Shown here: piece by piece, positions 51,884 to 61,866 of the stretch
Numbering within the stretch: position 1 is the first letter of the stretch
How the letters are laid out: each line of letters starts with the position of its first letter
DNA from: Priestia megaterium
GTDB lineage: Bacteria > Bacillota > Bacilli > Bacillales > Bacillaceae_H
Direction: 5' to 3'
Assembly (NCBI RefSeq): GCF_009497655.1
Contig: NZ_CP023317.1
Coordinates: forward strand, 1,393,501 to 1,457,500
Length of the DNA: 64,000 bases
Notes under the pieces: generated by a model
What the model saw: only the letters and a program-made list of their open reading frames with translations
The model's database searches: none
Told to the model about the DNA's origin: nothing
Position numbers and translations under genes: made by a program

Positions 51884-53114
51884 GTTCTACCTCTCCTTGT
51901 GCTTTTTCAGCAGCTTTTTTCGCTGACATACCGGATAGTACGTCCTGTACAGATGTTTCAACAGCTTTTGATACGCGCTCATTTAAAATGGTAAATCGAG
52001 GTTGGAAGACCGTTTTTTTGTCTTTCCACTTTGCGCTTTCTTTGAGTTCAGGTGAATCATATTTCACGTCTTTGACCGTTAATAACTGGCCAGTAGCATT
52101 TGCATACTCAGAAGAAATCTTTGGATCTGCAAGGAAAGTTAAAAATTTCTTAGCAGCTTCTTTATGTTTTGATTTTTCAGCAACACCTAATAAGAATGTT
52201 GTGGTATGAACACCTTCGTATTTGGCTTTATCTTGATCCACTGTAATCGGTGCAAGCAAACCTTGATCAATCTTTGGATTTTGCTGTTTGACTGTAGCCA
52301 TCATATAAGAACCTTGAGCAAGCATTGCGCCTTTTTCCTGAGCGAAAAGTGCTGCAGCACTTTCTTTTTTCGTACCAAGAGCATCTTTTTGGAAGTAACC
52401 TTTATCATTTAATTCTTTAATTTGAGATAGGGTTTTGATAAACCATTCATCAGTTAGCTTGCGCTTGCCCGTTTCTACTTCGTGAAGGGCGTTATTTGTA
52501 GGTTCGTTATTCATAATCATTGGGTTAATAAATTGAGAAGGACTTACGTCTCCTGAAAATAAAATCGGCGTGTAACCATTTTTCTTTAATGTTTCAGCTG
52601 TTTTTAAAAAGCTATTCCAGTCTTTAGGAACATCTAAATTTAGTTTTTCAAAAATGCCTTTGTTATAGACAGGGATGTTATAGACTAGCTGATAAGGAAG
52701 AGCATATTGCGTATTATCCGCTTTACCCGCTTGGATTAGCTTTTCGTCAAATTTGCTGAGTAAGTTTTGGTCGTCCAGCTTTGCAAAACCGTTTGCTTTG
52801 CGAATCGTTTCAAATTGACTTCCTGGAAAACTAGCAAATACATCGATGCCTTCTCCAGAGAGTAGAGATCCTTGAATTTGTGATTGATATGAATCCGAAG
52901 GAAAGACGGTCATCTCTACATGAATATTTGGGTTTTTCTTTTCAAATTGCTCAATGATAGAATCAAAGGCTTTCGTATCTTCTCCTCGCCAATGCGTAAA
53001 GTTAATGGTTACTTTTTTTGAAGAATCGCTGCTGTCGCCGCTTGTTGAACTGTTTTTGCCGCAGCCGGCGATGATCACGGTGAGCATTGCTAACAGAATT
53101 AATAATTTTTTCAT
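51867..53114 (-). CDS. Extracellular sugar-binding lipoprotein
   Basis: 415 residues, solute-binding protein family 1. Lipobox at VIIAGC with Cys18 for diacylglycerol anchoring, then a Ser-rich linker. VTINFTHWRGEDTKAFDSII and FAKLDDQN are usual for sugar-binding proteins; FSGDVSPSQFINPMIMNNEP lies in the hinge region. GGGGGAAC precedes the ATG. Ligand unknown; similarity to oligosaccharide binders is only at family level. Confidence 0.92.
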   Translation of the reverse strand: MKKLLILLAMLTVIIAGCGKNSSTSGDSSDSSKKVTINFTHWRGEDTKAFDSIIEQFEKKNPNIHVEMTVFPSDSYQSQIQGSLLSGEGIDVFASFPGSQFETIRKANGFAKLDDQNLLSKFDEKLIQAGKADNTQYALPYQLVYNIPVYNKGIFEKLNLDVPKDWNSFLKTAETLKKNGYTPILFSGDVSPSQFINPMIMNNEPTNNALHEVETGKRKLTDEWFIKTLSQIKELNDKGYFQKDALGTKKESAAALFAQEKGAMLAQGSYMMATVKQQNPKIDQGLLAPITVDQDKAKYEGVHTTTFLLGVAEKSKHKEAAKKFLTFLADPKISSEYANATGQLLTVKDVKYDSPELKESAKWKDKKTVFQPRFTILNERVSKAVETSVQDVLSGMSAKKAAEKAQGEVERVAKN

Positions 53115-53150
53115 TTTAGTTCCCCCATTTATAGAATTCTTTTTAGATAG

Positions 53151-54242
53151 TTATTGGTCAATTTTGATACGATTGGTAGATGTTTGGTCAAAGAAATGAG
53201 CATGATTCATTTGAAAATGAAACGGAAAGTGCTGATGAACTTGAATATGTTCATCCCCAGGGATTTTAGCCACAAAGAGCTGCTCTCCTAAACTGCTGTA
53301 TAGTATGTACTCTGCTCCTAATAACTCAGACACATCTACCGGTAATGAAATATGAGGAGCATCAGAAAAGGCACGCGTAATATGCTCGGGTCGAATTCCT
53401 ACAGTAATGAATTGATTATTGTAGCCTTTTTCATGTAACGAATGCATTTGATTTTCTGTCAGCTGAAACTCATGTTCACTGATGTACAGTTTGCTGTTCA
53501 CTACTTTTCCTGTGAAAAAGTTCATTCCCGGTGAGCCTATAAAACTGGCTACAAACGTATTCTCTGGAGCATTATACACTTGCATAGGTGAACCTATTTG
53601 CTGAATTTTTCCGTCTTTCATAACTACGATTCTGCTTGCCATCGTCATGGCTTCTGTTTGATCGTGGGTTACATAAATAATGGTCGTCTGCAGCCTCTGA
53701 TGAAGCTTACTGATTTCAGCACGCATTTGTACGCGAAGCTTCGCATCAAGGTTAGACAAAGGCTCATCCATTAAAAAAATTTGGGCATTCCGTACAATGG
53801 CTCTTCCTAAAGCCACTCGCTGACGCTGACCTCCTGATAATGCTTTTGGCTTGCGTTTTAAATAGGGTTCTAAGTCCAAAATACGAGCCGCTTCACGAAC
53901 GCGCTCATCAATTTCTTGTTTTGGGACTTTGCGGAGCTGCAAGCCAAATGCCATGTTGTCGTAAACCGTTAAATGAGGGTAAAGCGCGTAGTTTTGAAAC
54001 ACCATTGCAATATCCCGGTCCTTAGAAGGTAAATCGTTTGCACGATCTCCGTTAATAAGCAATTCTCCTTCTGTTATCGATTCAAGGCCGGCGATCATTC
54101 GAAGGGTAGTGGATTTGCCGCACCCTGAAGGTCCTACAAATACAATAAATTCTTTGTCTTGAATATGAAGATTAAAATTATCAACTGCAAGACTATCTTT
54201 TCCGTATTTTTTATACACATGCTGCAACTGCAGTTCTGCCAT
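53151..54242 (-). CDS. Sugar ABC transporter ATPase (MsmX/UgpC family)
   Basis: 363 residues. Walker A GPSGCGKST, Q-loop VFQNYALYPH, signature LSGGQRQRVALGRA, Walker B IFLMDEPLSNLD and switch HDQTEAMT, followed by the TOBE regulatory domain (about 240-363) with VGIRPEHI. MsmX-type ATPases are often shared by several sugar importers, but here it is the first gene of a complete operon with its own permeases and binding protein. GAGAGGAG precedes the ATG. Its leader carries a terminator-like hairpin (54271-54326). Confidence 0.93.
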   Translation of the reverse strand: MAELQLQHVYKKYGKDSLAVDNFNLHIQDKEFIVFVGPSGCGKSTTLRMIAGLESITEGELLINGDRANDLPSKDRDIAMVFQNYALYPHLTVYDNMAFGLQLRKVPKQEIDERVREAARILDLEPYLKRKPKALSGGQRQRVALGRAIVRNAQIFLMDEPLSNLDAKLRVQMRAEISKLHQRLQTTIIYVTHDQTEAMTMASRIVVMKDGKIQQIGSPMQVYNAPENTFVASFIGSPGMNFFTGKVVNSKLYISEHEFQLTENQMHSLHEKGYNNQFITVGIRPEHITRAFSDAPHISLPVDVSELLGAEYILYSSLGEQLFVAKIPGDEHIQVHQHFPFHFQMNHAHFFDQTSTNRIKIDQ

Positions 54243-54265
54243 TTTTTTCTCCTCTCAGCAGGCTT

Positions 54266-54326
54266 TTAAAAAATAAAAGCCTCTAATTGCATAGACGGAT
54301 TGTACGTGTATCTGGCAATTAGAGGC
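54266..54326 (-). promoter_or_regulatory. Terminator-like hairpin in the leader of the sugar ABC operon
   Basis: On the minus strand, GCCTCTAATTGC (54326-54315) pairs perfectly with GCAATTAGAGGC (54290-54279) around a 24-base loop, followed by TTTTATTTTTT. It lies just before the ribosome site of the ATPase gene. This geometry fits an attenuator or a conditional terminator. I found no T-box or known riboswitch consensus. Confidence 0.65.
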
Positions 54327-54574
54327 TATCGGTTGACCGGTAAGCCTGTAGTATGTAGTTTTGAGTGATTGAATCTGTAAGTGATTTTAAAATATATTAT
54401 TCCTATATGTCAAGTGAGAATTAAAATATTTTAATAAGTTCGATTATTTTCTTAAATGAAAGAATCCATTTATTAAGCCAGAGATGCTGGTTTTGAGAAT
54501 AAAATAAACAGCTGGTGTATAGAATGATAGTATTCACTTTTATAGTAAGCACTACAGAGAGAGGATGTTTATAA
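54327..54574. other. Intergenic region between the ABC operon and a small gene
   Basis: Contains GGTTGACCGGTAAGCC (about 54331-54346) with the palindromic core ACCGGT, a candidate LacI-family operator for the divergent-reading ABC operon, but the flanks are only partly symmetric. The 54380-54540 stretch is AT-rich with no further supported feature except a GTATA...TATAGTA sigma-G-like pair near 54516-54547. Confidence 0.35.
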
Positions 54575-54754
54575 ATGGATAGAAACACGCAGTTCACTAT
54601 GATTCGGCAAGCGTTGGAAAACAGCTATCATTTAATGCAGCAGGGAATAGAAGTTAGCGGAGAGACGCTTACTCAGCTGGAACAAGCAAAAGCCGAGTAT
54701 GAAGCGGCCTTTTTATTGTCTCAGTCCACGGATTCCAAATTCCGCTGTAATTAA
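54575..54754 (+). CDS. Small hypothetical protein, 59 aa
   Basis: MDRNTQFTMIRQALENSYHL then MQQGIEVSGETLTQLEQAKA and a polar tail. One amphipathic helix pair, no membrane segment. GAGAGAGGATG lies about 8 bases before the ATG. GTATA and TATAGTA, 19 bases apart, lie just upstream and resemble a sigma-G promoter, so it may be a forespore gene. No family recognised. Confidence 0.55.
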   Translation: MDRNTQFTMIRQALENSYHLMQQGIEVSGETLTQLEQAKAEYEAAFLLSQSTDSKFRCN

Positions 54755-54978
54755 TTTTTTAATAGCACTTATTCCGTTTGCGTTCTATACACCCAGCTTT
54801 TATACAAAAAGGTTCTGTCCTTACAGGCAGAACTTTTTTATGTTCAGCTCTTTTTATTGACATTTTAGATAAAGTAGTCAATAATTAAGTTTTGCTTACA
54901 TGAGAAATTTACTAGATAAAAAGAAGTGAAGCTAATTTTTATTGATAGATATTTACATAAATAAAGGAGTCAGTATCG

Positions 54979-56916
54979 ATGATGAGAGAGCGGTTGCCTT
55001 TTACAATTGAGCGGGATGAAAACTTTTTTGACAAATTAAATGAATGGATAGGTGATGTTTTTTATGATCATCTTCCAGACGCAGGATTAGAACTTCGGGA
55101 TGAACAAATTTTTATGGCTTTTCAAATCGAACGAGCTTTTAAAGAAAAAAATGTAATCTTTGCAGAAGCAGGTGTAGGAACAGGGAAAACCATTGTGTAT
55201 TTACTGTACGCTATTTGTTATGCAAGGTATATTGGCAAGCCGGCTATTATTGCCTGTGCGGATGAAACATTAATTGAACAGTTAGTAAAAGCCGAAGGAG
55301 ACATTGCCAAGCTCTCTGGTATTTTAGATATTAACATGGATGTTCGCCTAGCAAAATCTCAAGATCAGTATCTGTGTTTAAAGAAATTAGATGCTGTGAC
55401 AGCACGAACAGATAATGAAAACATTGAAGAAATTTACGATACGCTTCCTGATTTTGTTCATGATCATAGTGGTATGCAGTCGTTCTATCACTACGGAGAC
55501 CGTAAAGAATATCCTCATTTAACGGATGAGGAATGGAATCAAATTAACTGGGATACGTTTCAAGATTGCTCTTCCTGTGAGCAGCGTCATAGATGTGGCT
55601 TAACGCTTTCACGCGAGCACTATAGAAAAGCACATGACTTAATTATTTGCTCTCACGATTTTTACATGGAACACATTTGGACATATGAAGCCCGCAAGCG
55701 TGAAGGACAGCTTCCGCTTCTTCCTGAAAGCAGCTGTGTTGTATTTGATGAAGGTCACCTGCTGGAATTTGCTGCACAAAAGGCTTTAACGTATCGCATT
55801 CAAGAAGATACGTTAGAAAACTTGTTAACGCGTCTATTAGAAAATGACGTGCGAGAAGAATTTGCTGTGAAGATCGAGCACGCTATCGATGTGTATGCAA
55901 TGTTCTTTGACCGTTTAAGTGAAGCAAGCACAGAAATCGTTGGTTCTAGCCGTAAAGAAGTAGCCCGAACAAACGGATTACAAAGTGTAGGAAAAGAACT
56001 TTTATCGCTGCTTGAACATATCGGAAACGAGCTTGTGTTTGAGAGTGAGACCTATACAGTAGACGAATATACGCTGCGAATTGTAGATGAGTACCTAGAT
56101 CAAATTGATTATTCGCTGCGCTTATTTATGGACAACGAAAATGCCATCTACTGGGTGGAAGAAAACAACTGGCAGCTGACGTTGGTTATTATGCCGCAAG
56201 CAGTAAAAGACGTCTTAAAAGAACGAGTATTTGCGAAGAAAATACCATACATTTTCACTTCTGCCACTCTTTCAGATAACCAATCGTTCGATTATTTAGC
56301 ATATAGCTTAGGAATTGCAAAGCCGCTTTCTTTTTCCGTTGAATCGCCATTTGATTATGATGAGCAAATGAAAATTGCGGTGAAAGATGTTTCCGATGAT
56401 CAAGAAGAAGCGTTTGCTGAAAAATTTGCCTTTGCTGTTGCTCAGCTCGAAAAAACGAACGGACGAGCACTTTTATTGTTTAACAGTAAAGAAGAACTAG
56501 AGATGTTCAAAGAAGTTTCCAAAGAGTTAAATCAGTACACATTTTTATTTGAAGGCGATCAAGAAATCAGTAAATTAGTGTCTCAGTTCCAAAGGGAAGA
56601 AGAAACGATTTTATGCGCTGTTCATTTGTGGGAAGGGTTGGATATTCCTGGACCTTCGTTATCGAATGTAATTATTTGGTCTCTGCCGTATCCGCCAAAT
56701 GATCCGGTCTTTGAAGCAAAGCGCAATCAAGTAGTCGATCCATTTTGGGATGCAGATATGCCGTATATGCTTCTTCGCTTAAAGCAAGGAGTTGGAAGGC
56801 TGATTCGCTCTCATAATGATAAGGGTCTAATCACGATCTTTATGCCAAAAAGCACAGATTCAAAAGTGCGTTCAATCATTGAACAAAATGTTCCAACGAA
56901 AATAGAAAACGTATAA
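54979..56916 (+). CDS. ypvA: DinG/XPD-family ATP-dependent DNA helicase YpvA
   Basis: 645 residues. Walker A EAGVGTGKTIVYL, DEGH box (VVFDEGHLLEF), SATLSDNQSF and motif VI QGVGRLIRSHNDKG. Cysteines at YLCLKK and CSSC-x5-C (DCSSCEQRHRCG) supply four ligands in the XPD Fe-S position, so this is a probable Fe-S helicase. It lacks the exonuclease domain of the dinG product at 5868. AAAGGAG precedes the ATG. Followed by ypwA as in B. subtilis. Confidence 0.92.
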   Translation: MMRERLPFTIERDENFFDKLNEWIGDVFYDHLPDAGLELRDEQIFMAFQIERAFKEKNVIFAEAGVGTGKTIVYLLYAICYARYIGKPAIIACADETLIEQLVKAEGDIAKLSGILDINMDVRLAKSQDQYLCLKKLDAVTARTDNENIEEIYDTLPDFVHDHSGMQSFYHYGDRKEYPHLTDEEWNQINWDTFQDCSSCEQRHRCGLTLSREHYRKAHDLIICSHDFYMEHIWTYEARKREGQLPLLPESSCVVFDEGHLLEFAAQKALTYRIQEDTLENLLTRLLENDVREEFAVKIEHAIDVYAMFFDRLSEASTEIVGSSRKEVARTNGLQSVGKELLSLLEHIGNELVFESETYTVDEYTLRIVDEYLDQIDYSLRLFMDNENAIYWVEENNWQLTLVIMPQAVKDVLKERVFAKKIPYIFTSATLSDNQSFDYLAYSLGIAKPLSFSVESPFDYDEQMKIAVKDVSDDQEEAFAEKFAFAVAQLEKTNGRALLLFNSKEELEMFKEVSKELNQYTFLFEGDQEISKLVSQFQREEETILCAVHLWEGLDIPGPSLSNVIIWSLPYPPNDPVFEAKRNQVVDPFWDADMPYMLLRLKQGVGRLIRSHNDKGLITIFMPKSTDSKVRSIIEQNVPTKIENV

Positions 56917-56919
56917 AAA

Positions 56920-56946
56920 AGCGCGGTGGCAGCCGCGCTTTTTTAT
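56920..56946 (+). terminator. Terminator of ypvA
   Basis: AAAGCGCGG/CCGCGCTTTTTT hairpin with loop TGGCAG or similar and T-run. Confidence 0.88.
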
Positions 56947-57041
56947 GTGCACAATAGATTGAATTTTCAGTTATATACACACCGTTACTATTATGATAAA
57001 ATAATTTATGGTGAAATAAGGAAAGTAAGGAGGAAAAAACA

Positions 57042-58559
57042 ATGAGAGAAGACATACAGAAAATTGAGAAACAGTTTTATGAATACATGAATAAAATCAA
57101 AAGTTATCACGAGGCAATCGGAGTGATGTACTGGGATTTGAGAACGGGTGCTCCAAAAAAAGGGGCGGATCAGCGTTCTGAAGTGATTGGCATGATGTCA
57201 TCAGAAGCGTTCAATCTTTCCGTTTCTAATGAAATGGCAGGTTTTATTGAGAAATTAACGAACCCTGAGTCACAGCCTTACATAAACGATATTACGAAAA
57301 AAGCAGTGGAAGAATGTAAAAAAGAATATGACTTAAATAAAAAGATTCCTCCGCACGAATATAAAGAATACGTTACGTTAACTTCAAAAGCGGAGTCAAT
57401 TTGGGAAGAAGCAAAAGAAAAAGCAGATTTTGCTTTATTTCAACCGTACCTTGAAAAAATTGTAGCGTTTAATCAGAAGTTTGTGGAGTATTGGGGGTAT
57501 GAAGGAAACAAATATAACCGTTTATTAGACCTTTTTGAACCGGGAATGACGGTTGAAATCTTAGACGAGGTATTTGGAAAGCTGCGGGAGCATATTGTGC
57601 CTCTTGTTCAGCGAATCGCCGGGTCAAATACAAAGCCCAATACGGAATTTTTATTCCGTACTTTCCCAAAAGAAGCGCAAAAGCAATTTAGTCTAGACGT
57701 GTTAAAAACACTCGGCTATGATTTTGAAGCGGGGCGCCTTGATGAAACAGTTCATCCTTTTGCTACTGGCTTAAACCCGGGAGATGTGCGCATCACGACT
57801 AAATATGCCGAAAACGATTTTCGAACGGCTATTTTTGGAACAATTCACGAATGCGGCCATGCTTTATATGAGCAGAATATTTCAAAGGATCTTGTCGGTA
57901 CAGTTCTATGTGAAGGTACTTCAATGGGAATTCACGAATCACAGTCGCTGTTTTTTGAGCAGTTTGTCGGTAAAAATAAGGCATTTTGGCAGCATAATTA
58001 CGACGTACTAAAACAGCATGCGCCGGGGCAATTTGACGATGTAGGTTTAGAAGATTTTTACCGAGGAGTAAATGAGGCAAAACCGTCGCTTATTCGTATT
58101 GAAGCAGATGAGTTAACGTATCCTCTTCATATTATGATTCGTTACGAAATTGAAAAAGGATTAATAAACGGGGAGTATAAAGTTGAGGATTTACCGGAAA
58201 TTTGGAATGAGAAATACGAAGAATATTTAGGGGTTCGTCCAAGTCACGATGGAGAAGGCGTGCTTCAGGACGTACACTGGGCCGGAGGAAGCTTTGGGTA
58301 CTTCCCTTCCTATGCTCTGGGCTATATGTACGCAGCGCAGTTTAAGCATACCATGTTAAAAGACTTGCCTAATTATGATGAACTCTTGGAAAAAGGAGAA
58401 ATTTCGCCGATTACAAATTGGTTAACAGAACATATTCACCAGTACGGAAAAATGAAAAAACCTCTTGAAATTTTAAACGATGTGACGGGTGAAGGGCTAA
58501 ATGTAGATTATTTAATTCAATATCTAGAAGAGAAATACGGACAAATTTATCACGTATAA
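57042..58559 (+). CDS. ypwA: M32 family metallocarboxypeptidase YpwA
   Basis: 505 residues, nearly all helical. The zinc site HECGH (in GTIHECGHALYEQN) matches HExxH, with the downstream glutamate in MGIHESQSLFFE. Removes C-terminal residues from peptides; cytosolic. AAGGAGGA precedes the ATG. The IRTxYxxxD-like conserved segment near the end (GEGLNVDYLIQYLEEKYGQIY) fits the family. Position after ypvA is conserved. Confidence 0.95.
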   Translation: MREDIQKIEKQFYEYMNKIKSYHEAIGVMYWDLRTGAPKKGADQRSEVIGMMSSEAFNLSVSNEMAGFIEKLTNPESQPYINDITKKAVEECKKEYDLNKKIPPHEYKEYVTLTSKAESIWEEAKEKADFALFQPYLEKIVAFNQKFVEYWGYEGNKYNRLLDLFEPGMTVEILDEVFGKLREHIVPLVQRIAGSNTKPNTEFLFRTFPKEAQKQFSLDVLKTLGYDFEAGRLDETVHPFATGLNPGDVRITTKYAENDFRTAIFGTIHECGHALYEQNISKDLVGTVLCEGTSMGIHESQSLFFEQFVGKNKAFWQHNYDVLKQHAPGQFDDVGLEDFYRGVNEAKPSLIRIEADELTYPLHIMIRYEIEKGLINGEYKVEDLPEIWNEKYEEYLGVRPSHDGEGVLQDVHWAGGSFGYFPSYALGYMYAAQFKHTMLKDLPNYDELLEKGEISPITNWLTEHIHQYGKMKKPLEILNDVTGEGLNVDYLIQYLEEKYGQIYHV

Positions 58560-58673
58560 AAAGTGCTATAACCGAATATTATGTTTTGTATTGCAAGTAA
58601 ATGTTCGAAAATATCTTTTTTAGATATTTTCAAATAAAAGATTTGCTGATATAATACAAGTAACTCAATAACG

Positions 58674-58744
58674 CACTCATATAATGACGAGAATAAGGCT
58701 CGTAAGTATCTACCAAACTACCGTAAATAGTTTGACTATGGGTG
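58674..58744 (+). promoter_or_regulatory. Guanine-type purine riboswitch upstream of xpt
   Basis: CACTCATATAAT opens P1 and pairs with ATGGGTG at 58738-58744. TATCTACC and the J2/3 TACCGTAAATAG loop are present, and the specificity base is C in TTGACTATGGGTG, which indicates guanine/hypoxanthine rather than adenine. It closely matches the B. subtilis xpt aptamer. It is followed by a terminator at 58778. Confidence 0.96.
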
Positions 58745-58777
58745 AGCGATGAAGTTTGTTTTTCACTTTTGTGCGTA

Positions 58778-59455
<678 letters not shown>

Positions 59456-59456
59456 T

Positions 59457-60767
59457 ATGAATAAAGGAAAAGTCTTTTCACTTGGTTTACAGCATGTTTT
59501 AGCTATGTACGGAGGTGCGATTGTTGTCCCGCTTATTGTTGGAGGAGCCATTGGCTTGACTCAGCAGCAGCTTACGTATTTAGTGGCGATTGACTTATTT
59601 ATGTGCGGTGTGGCAACGTTGCTGCAAGTATGGAAAAATCGTTTTTTCGGTATTGGTCTTCCAGTTGTATTAGGGTGTACGTTTACTGCCGTAGGACCTA
59701 TGATTTCAATTGGAGGTTCTTACGGCGTTTCCTCCATATATGGTTCTATTATCGTCGCCGGTTTACTCATTGTCCTTCTTTCTGCTTTTCTAGGTAAATT
59801 GGTTAAGTTTTTCCCTCCTTTAGTTACGGGTTCGGTTGTAACAATTATTGGAATTACGTTAATTCCTGTAGCGATTAAAGATTTAGCTGGAGGAGAAGGA
59901 AGTAAAGATTTTGGCAGCTTGAGCAATTTAGGTTTAGGTTTTGGCGTTTTGCTATTAATTATTGTTCTGTATCGATTTACAAAAGGATTTATGCGCTCCG
60001 TCTCTGTGTTATTAGGATTGGTTGTTGGAACAATTGCAGCGTCTTTTATGGGAAAAGTCGATTTTTCCGGCGTAAAAGAAGAAGCGTGGATTCATATGCC
60101 GCACGTGTTTTACTTTGGGATGCCAACGTTTAATATTATGGCCATCCTGACAATGTTCCTTGTTTTACTTGTTGGCATTGTCGAGTCCACAGGCGTTTAT
60201 TTTGCCGTTAGTGATATTTGTAAAAAAGAAGTGGATGAAAAAGATTTATCTAAAGGCTATCGTGCAGAAGGATTGGCGATTTTATTAGGCGGATTTTTTA
60301 ACGCATTTCCTTATACAGCGTATTCTCAAAATGTAGGACTTTTACAGTTGTCAGGTGTTCGCACAAGAAATGTTGTATTTGCAGCGAGTGGAATTTTAAT
60401 CATTTTGGGCTTTCTACCTAAAATCGCAGCCGTGACGACAGTTATCCCGAGCTCTGTACTTGGAGGAGCTATGGTAGCCATGTTTGGGATGGTCATCTCT
60501 TCAGGTATAAAAATCCTTAGTCAAGTTGATTTAGCAAAACAAGAAAACCTTCTTGTAATTGCATGTTCGGTTGGTATGGGTCTAGGGGTGACGGTTGTAC
60601 CTGAACTCTTCAAAAACTTACCAGAGAGTCTTCAAGTTCTCACTGGAAGCGGTATTGTGATGGGGAGTTTTACAGCAATCTTTTTAAATATTGTCTTTAA
60701 TATGATGAAATCACCACGTGCGCAAGTTGCGGACACAAAGTTAACAAATGAAGCAATATCGAAATAA
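59457..60767 (+). CDS. pbuX: Xanthine permease PbuX
   Basis: NCS2 family proton-coupled xanthine transporter, 436 residues, about 12-14 membrane segments. I use ATG 59457 (GGAGG at 59446-59450), not the longer frame from 59409 that runs in xpt. GLQHVLAMYGGAIVVPLIVG at the start is the family signature; STGVYFAVSD and FPYTAYSQNVGLL are typical. Cotranscribed with xpt. Dispersed repeat copy 3 begins directly at its stop and supplies the terminator hairpin. Confidence 0.95.
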   Translation: MNKGKVFSLGLQHVLAMYGGAIVVPLIVGGAIGLTQQQLTYLVAIDLFMCGVATLLQVWKNRFFGIGLPVVLGCTFTAVGPMISIGGSYGVSSIYGSIIVAGLLIVLLSAFLGKLVKFFPPLVTGSVVTIIGITLIPVAIKDLAGGEGSKDFGSLSNLGLGFGVLLLIIVLYRFTKGFMRSVSVLLGLVVGTIAASFMGKVDFSGVKEEAWIHMPHVFYFGMPTFNIMAILTMFLVLLVGIVESTGVYFAVSDICKKEVDEKDLSKGYRAEGLAILLGGFFNAFPYTAYSQNVGLLQLSGVRTRNVVFAASGILIILGFLPKIAAVTTVIPSSVLGGAMVAMFGMVISSGIKILSQVDLAKQENLLVIACSVGMGLGVTVVPELFKNLPESLQVLTGSGIVMGSFTAIFLNIVFNMMKSPRAQVADTKLTNEAISK

Positions 60768-60835
60768 AAAGAGGCTGGCACAAAAGTATGTTAGTTGAAG
60801 AAGATCCGAACGATTAATCGTTCGGATCTTTTCAT
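60768..60835 (+). repeat. Dispersed repeat element, copy 3 (short, hairpin only)
   Basis: AAGAGGCTGGCACAAAAGT (left end) is the inverted form of the TGTCCCAGCCTCTTT end seen in copies 1 and 4. It is followed by the perfect hairpin GATCCGAACGAT (60803-60814)/ATCGTTCGGATC (60817-60828) with T-run. The GC-rich core is missing. It works as the likely terminator of xpt-pbuX. Confidence 0.7.
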
Positions 60836-60875
60836 TGTTATGGGGAACTTAGGCCTAATTTGGTCGTCTTTCCTA

Positions 60876-61736
60876 TTAAGATCGTGTTTTGAAAAACAGT
60901 GTATAAAGCATTTTCCCCACGTCAGGATTTTTTGCCACTAATGAAATTTCTCTTTTGAATTTGAAGTCTGTAATAGGCAATGCTTTAATGTTTGAGCTTT
61001 GTAAATGGCGCATAAAAATTTCAGGGAGAATTGAAATACCTAAATTAGCTGAAATAAATCCCATAATACTTTGAGCAAATTCAATTTCATTGGCAATGGA
61101 CATTTTTAAGTTATGACGATTGTACGCTTTTTCTACTAGTGTCCGAACATCGCACCCTGGAGGGAGAACTACAATGGGTTCTTCTTTGAAATCTTCAAAT
61201 GATACGCTTTCTTTTTCGGCTAACGGGTGCTGATCATTCACAAATAAATAAAAGTCTTCTTTGAATAATAATTTTGACCAGTAAGTATGTTGAATCTCTC
61301 GATCATCAAATAAAGCTCCATCAATTTGATTGCTTTCTAACTGCTCTAACAAATCATAATAGTGATGCGAGGTTTTTATATCAATATGGCGATTGTGGTC
61401 TTTAGCAGAAGCCAGTTGATAAGGTAAGTAAAAAGCAGCCATACTTTGCCACGTTCCGATAGTTAAATCACAAGCTTCTTGCGTAGACACTAATTTTTTT
61501 TGAAGAGCATGAACGCTTGATAGTATGGATTCACCTTCTTGTAAAAGAATTTCACCTGCTGAGGTTAATTCTACTCCTGTAGCGGAGCGAATAAATAATG
61601 TTACTCCTAAATCTTCTTCTAGTTTTCTCATTTGCTTACTGAGCGCGGGCTGCGTCATATGCAGCTGTTCGCTTGCTTTGCTTAAGCTTTTTGTTTTGGC
61701 TGTTTCAATAAAAGACTCAAGCCATTCTGTTTTCAT
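60876..61736 (-). CDS. LysR-family transcriptional regulator
   Basis: 286 residues from ATG 61736 (MKTEWLESF), preceded by AGGTGATA. Winged HTH about 1-60: FIETAKTKSLSKASEQLHMTQPALSKQMRKLEEDLG; LysR substrate domain about 90-286. Divergent from gabD with a palindromic site between them (61747-61763), the standard LysR layout. It therefore probably controls gabD, although GABA or succinate-semialdehyde sensing is not shown. No GabR-type (MocR) protein lies here. Confidence 0.9.
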   Translation of the reverse strand: MKTEWLESFIETAKTKSLSKASEQLHMTQPALSKQMRKLEEDLGVTLFIRSATGVELTSAGEILLQEGESILSSVHALQKKLVSTQEACDLTIGTWQSMAAFYLPYQLASAKDHNRHIDIKTSHHYYDLLEQLESNQIDGALFDDREIQHTYWSKLLFKEDFYLFVNDQHPLAEKESVSFEDFKEEPIVVLPPGCDVRTLVEKAYNRHNLKMSIANEIEFAQSIMGFISANLGISILPEIFMRHLQSSNIKALPITDFKFKREISLVAKNPDVGKMLYTLFFKTRS

Positions 61737-61746
61737 ATTTATCACC

Positions 61747-61763
61747 TATAACCTTTTGTTATA
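61747..61763. promoter_or_regulatory. LysR-type operator between the regulator and gabD
   Basis: TATAACCTTTTGTTATA: 6-bp perfect arms and 5-base centre, containing the T-N11-A signature. It begins 10 bases upstream of the regulator ATG, so it could serve both autoregulation and gabD activation. Confidence 0.7.
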
Positions 61764-61866
61764 CCCATAGTATAGAAGGGAAGTTCTCATAAATCAACGA
61801 AGATGCTAGTGTATATAGTGTAGTTAACACAGCGCAAAGAAATTCACACAACTAGGAGGATGAATG

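Noticed and set aside
54240-54360. T-box or known metabolite riboswitch before the ABC operon
   Set aside because: No T-box core, S-box, purine, lysine or glmS consensus was found; only a hairpin with T-run.
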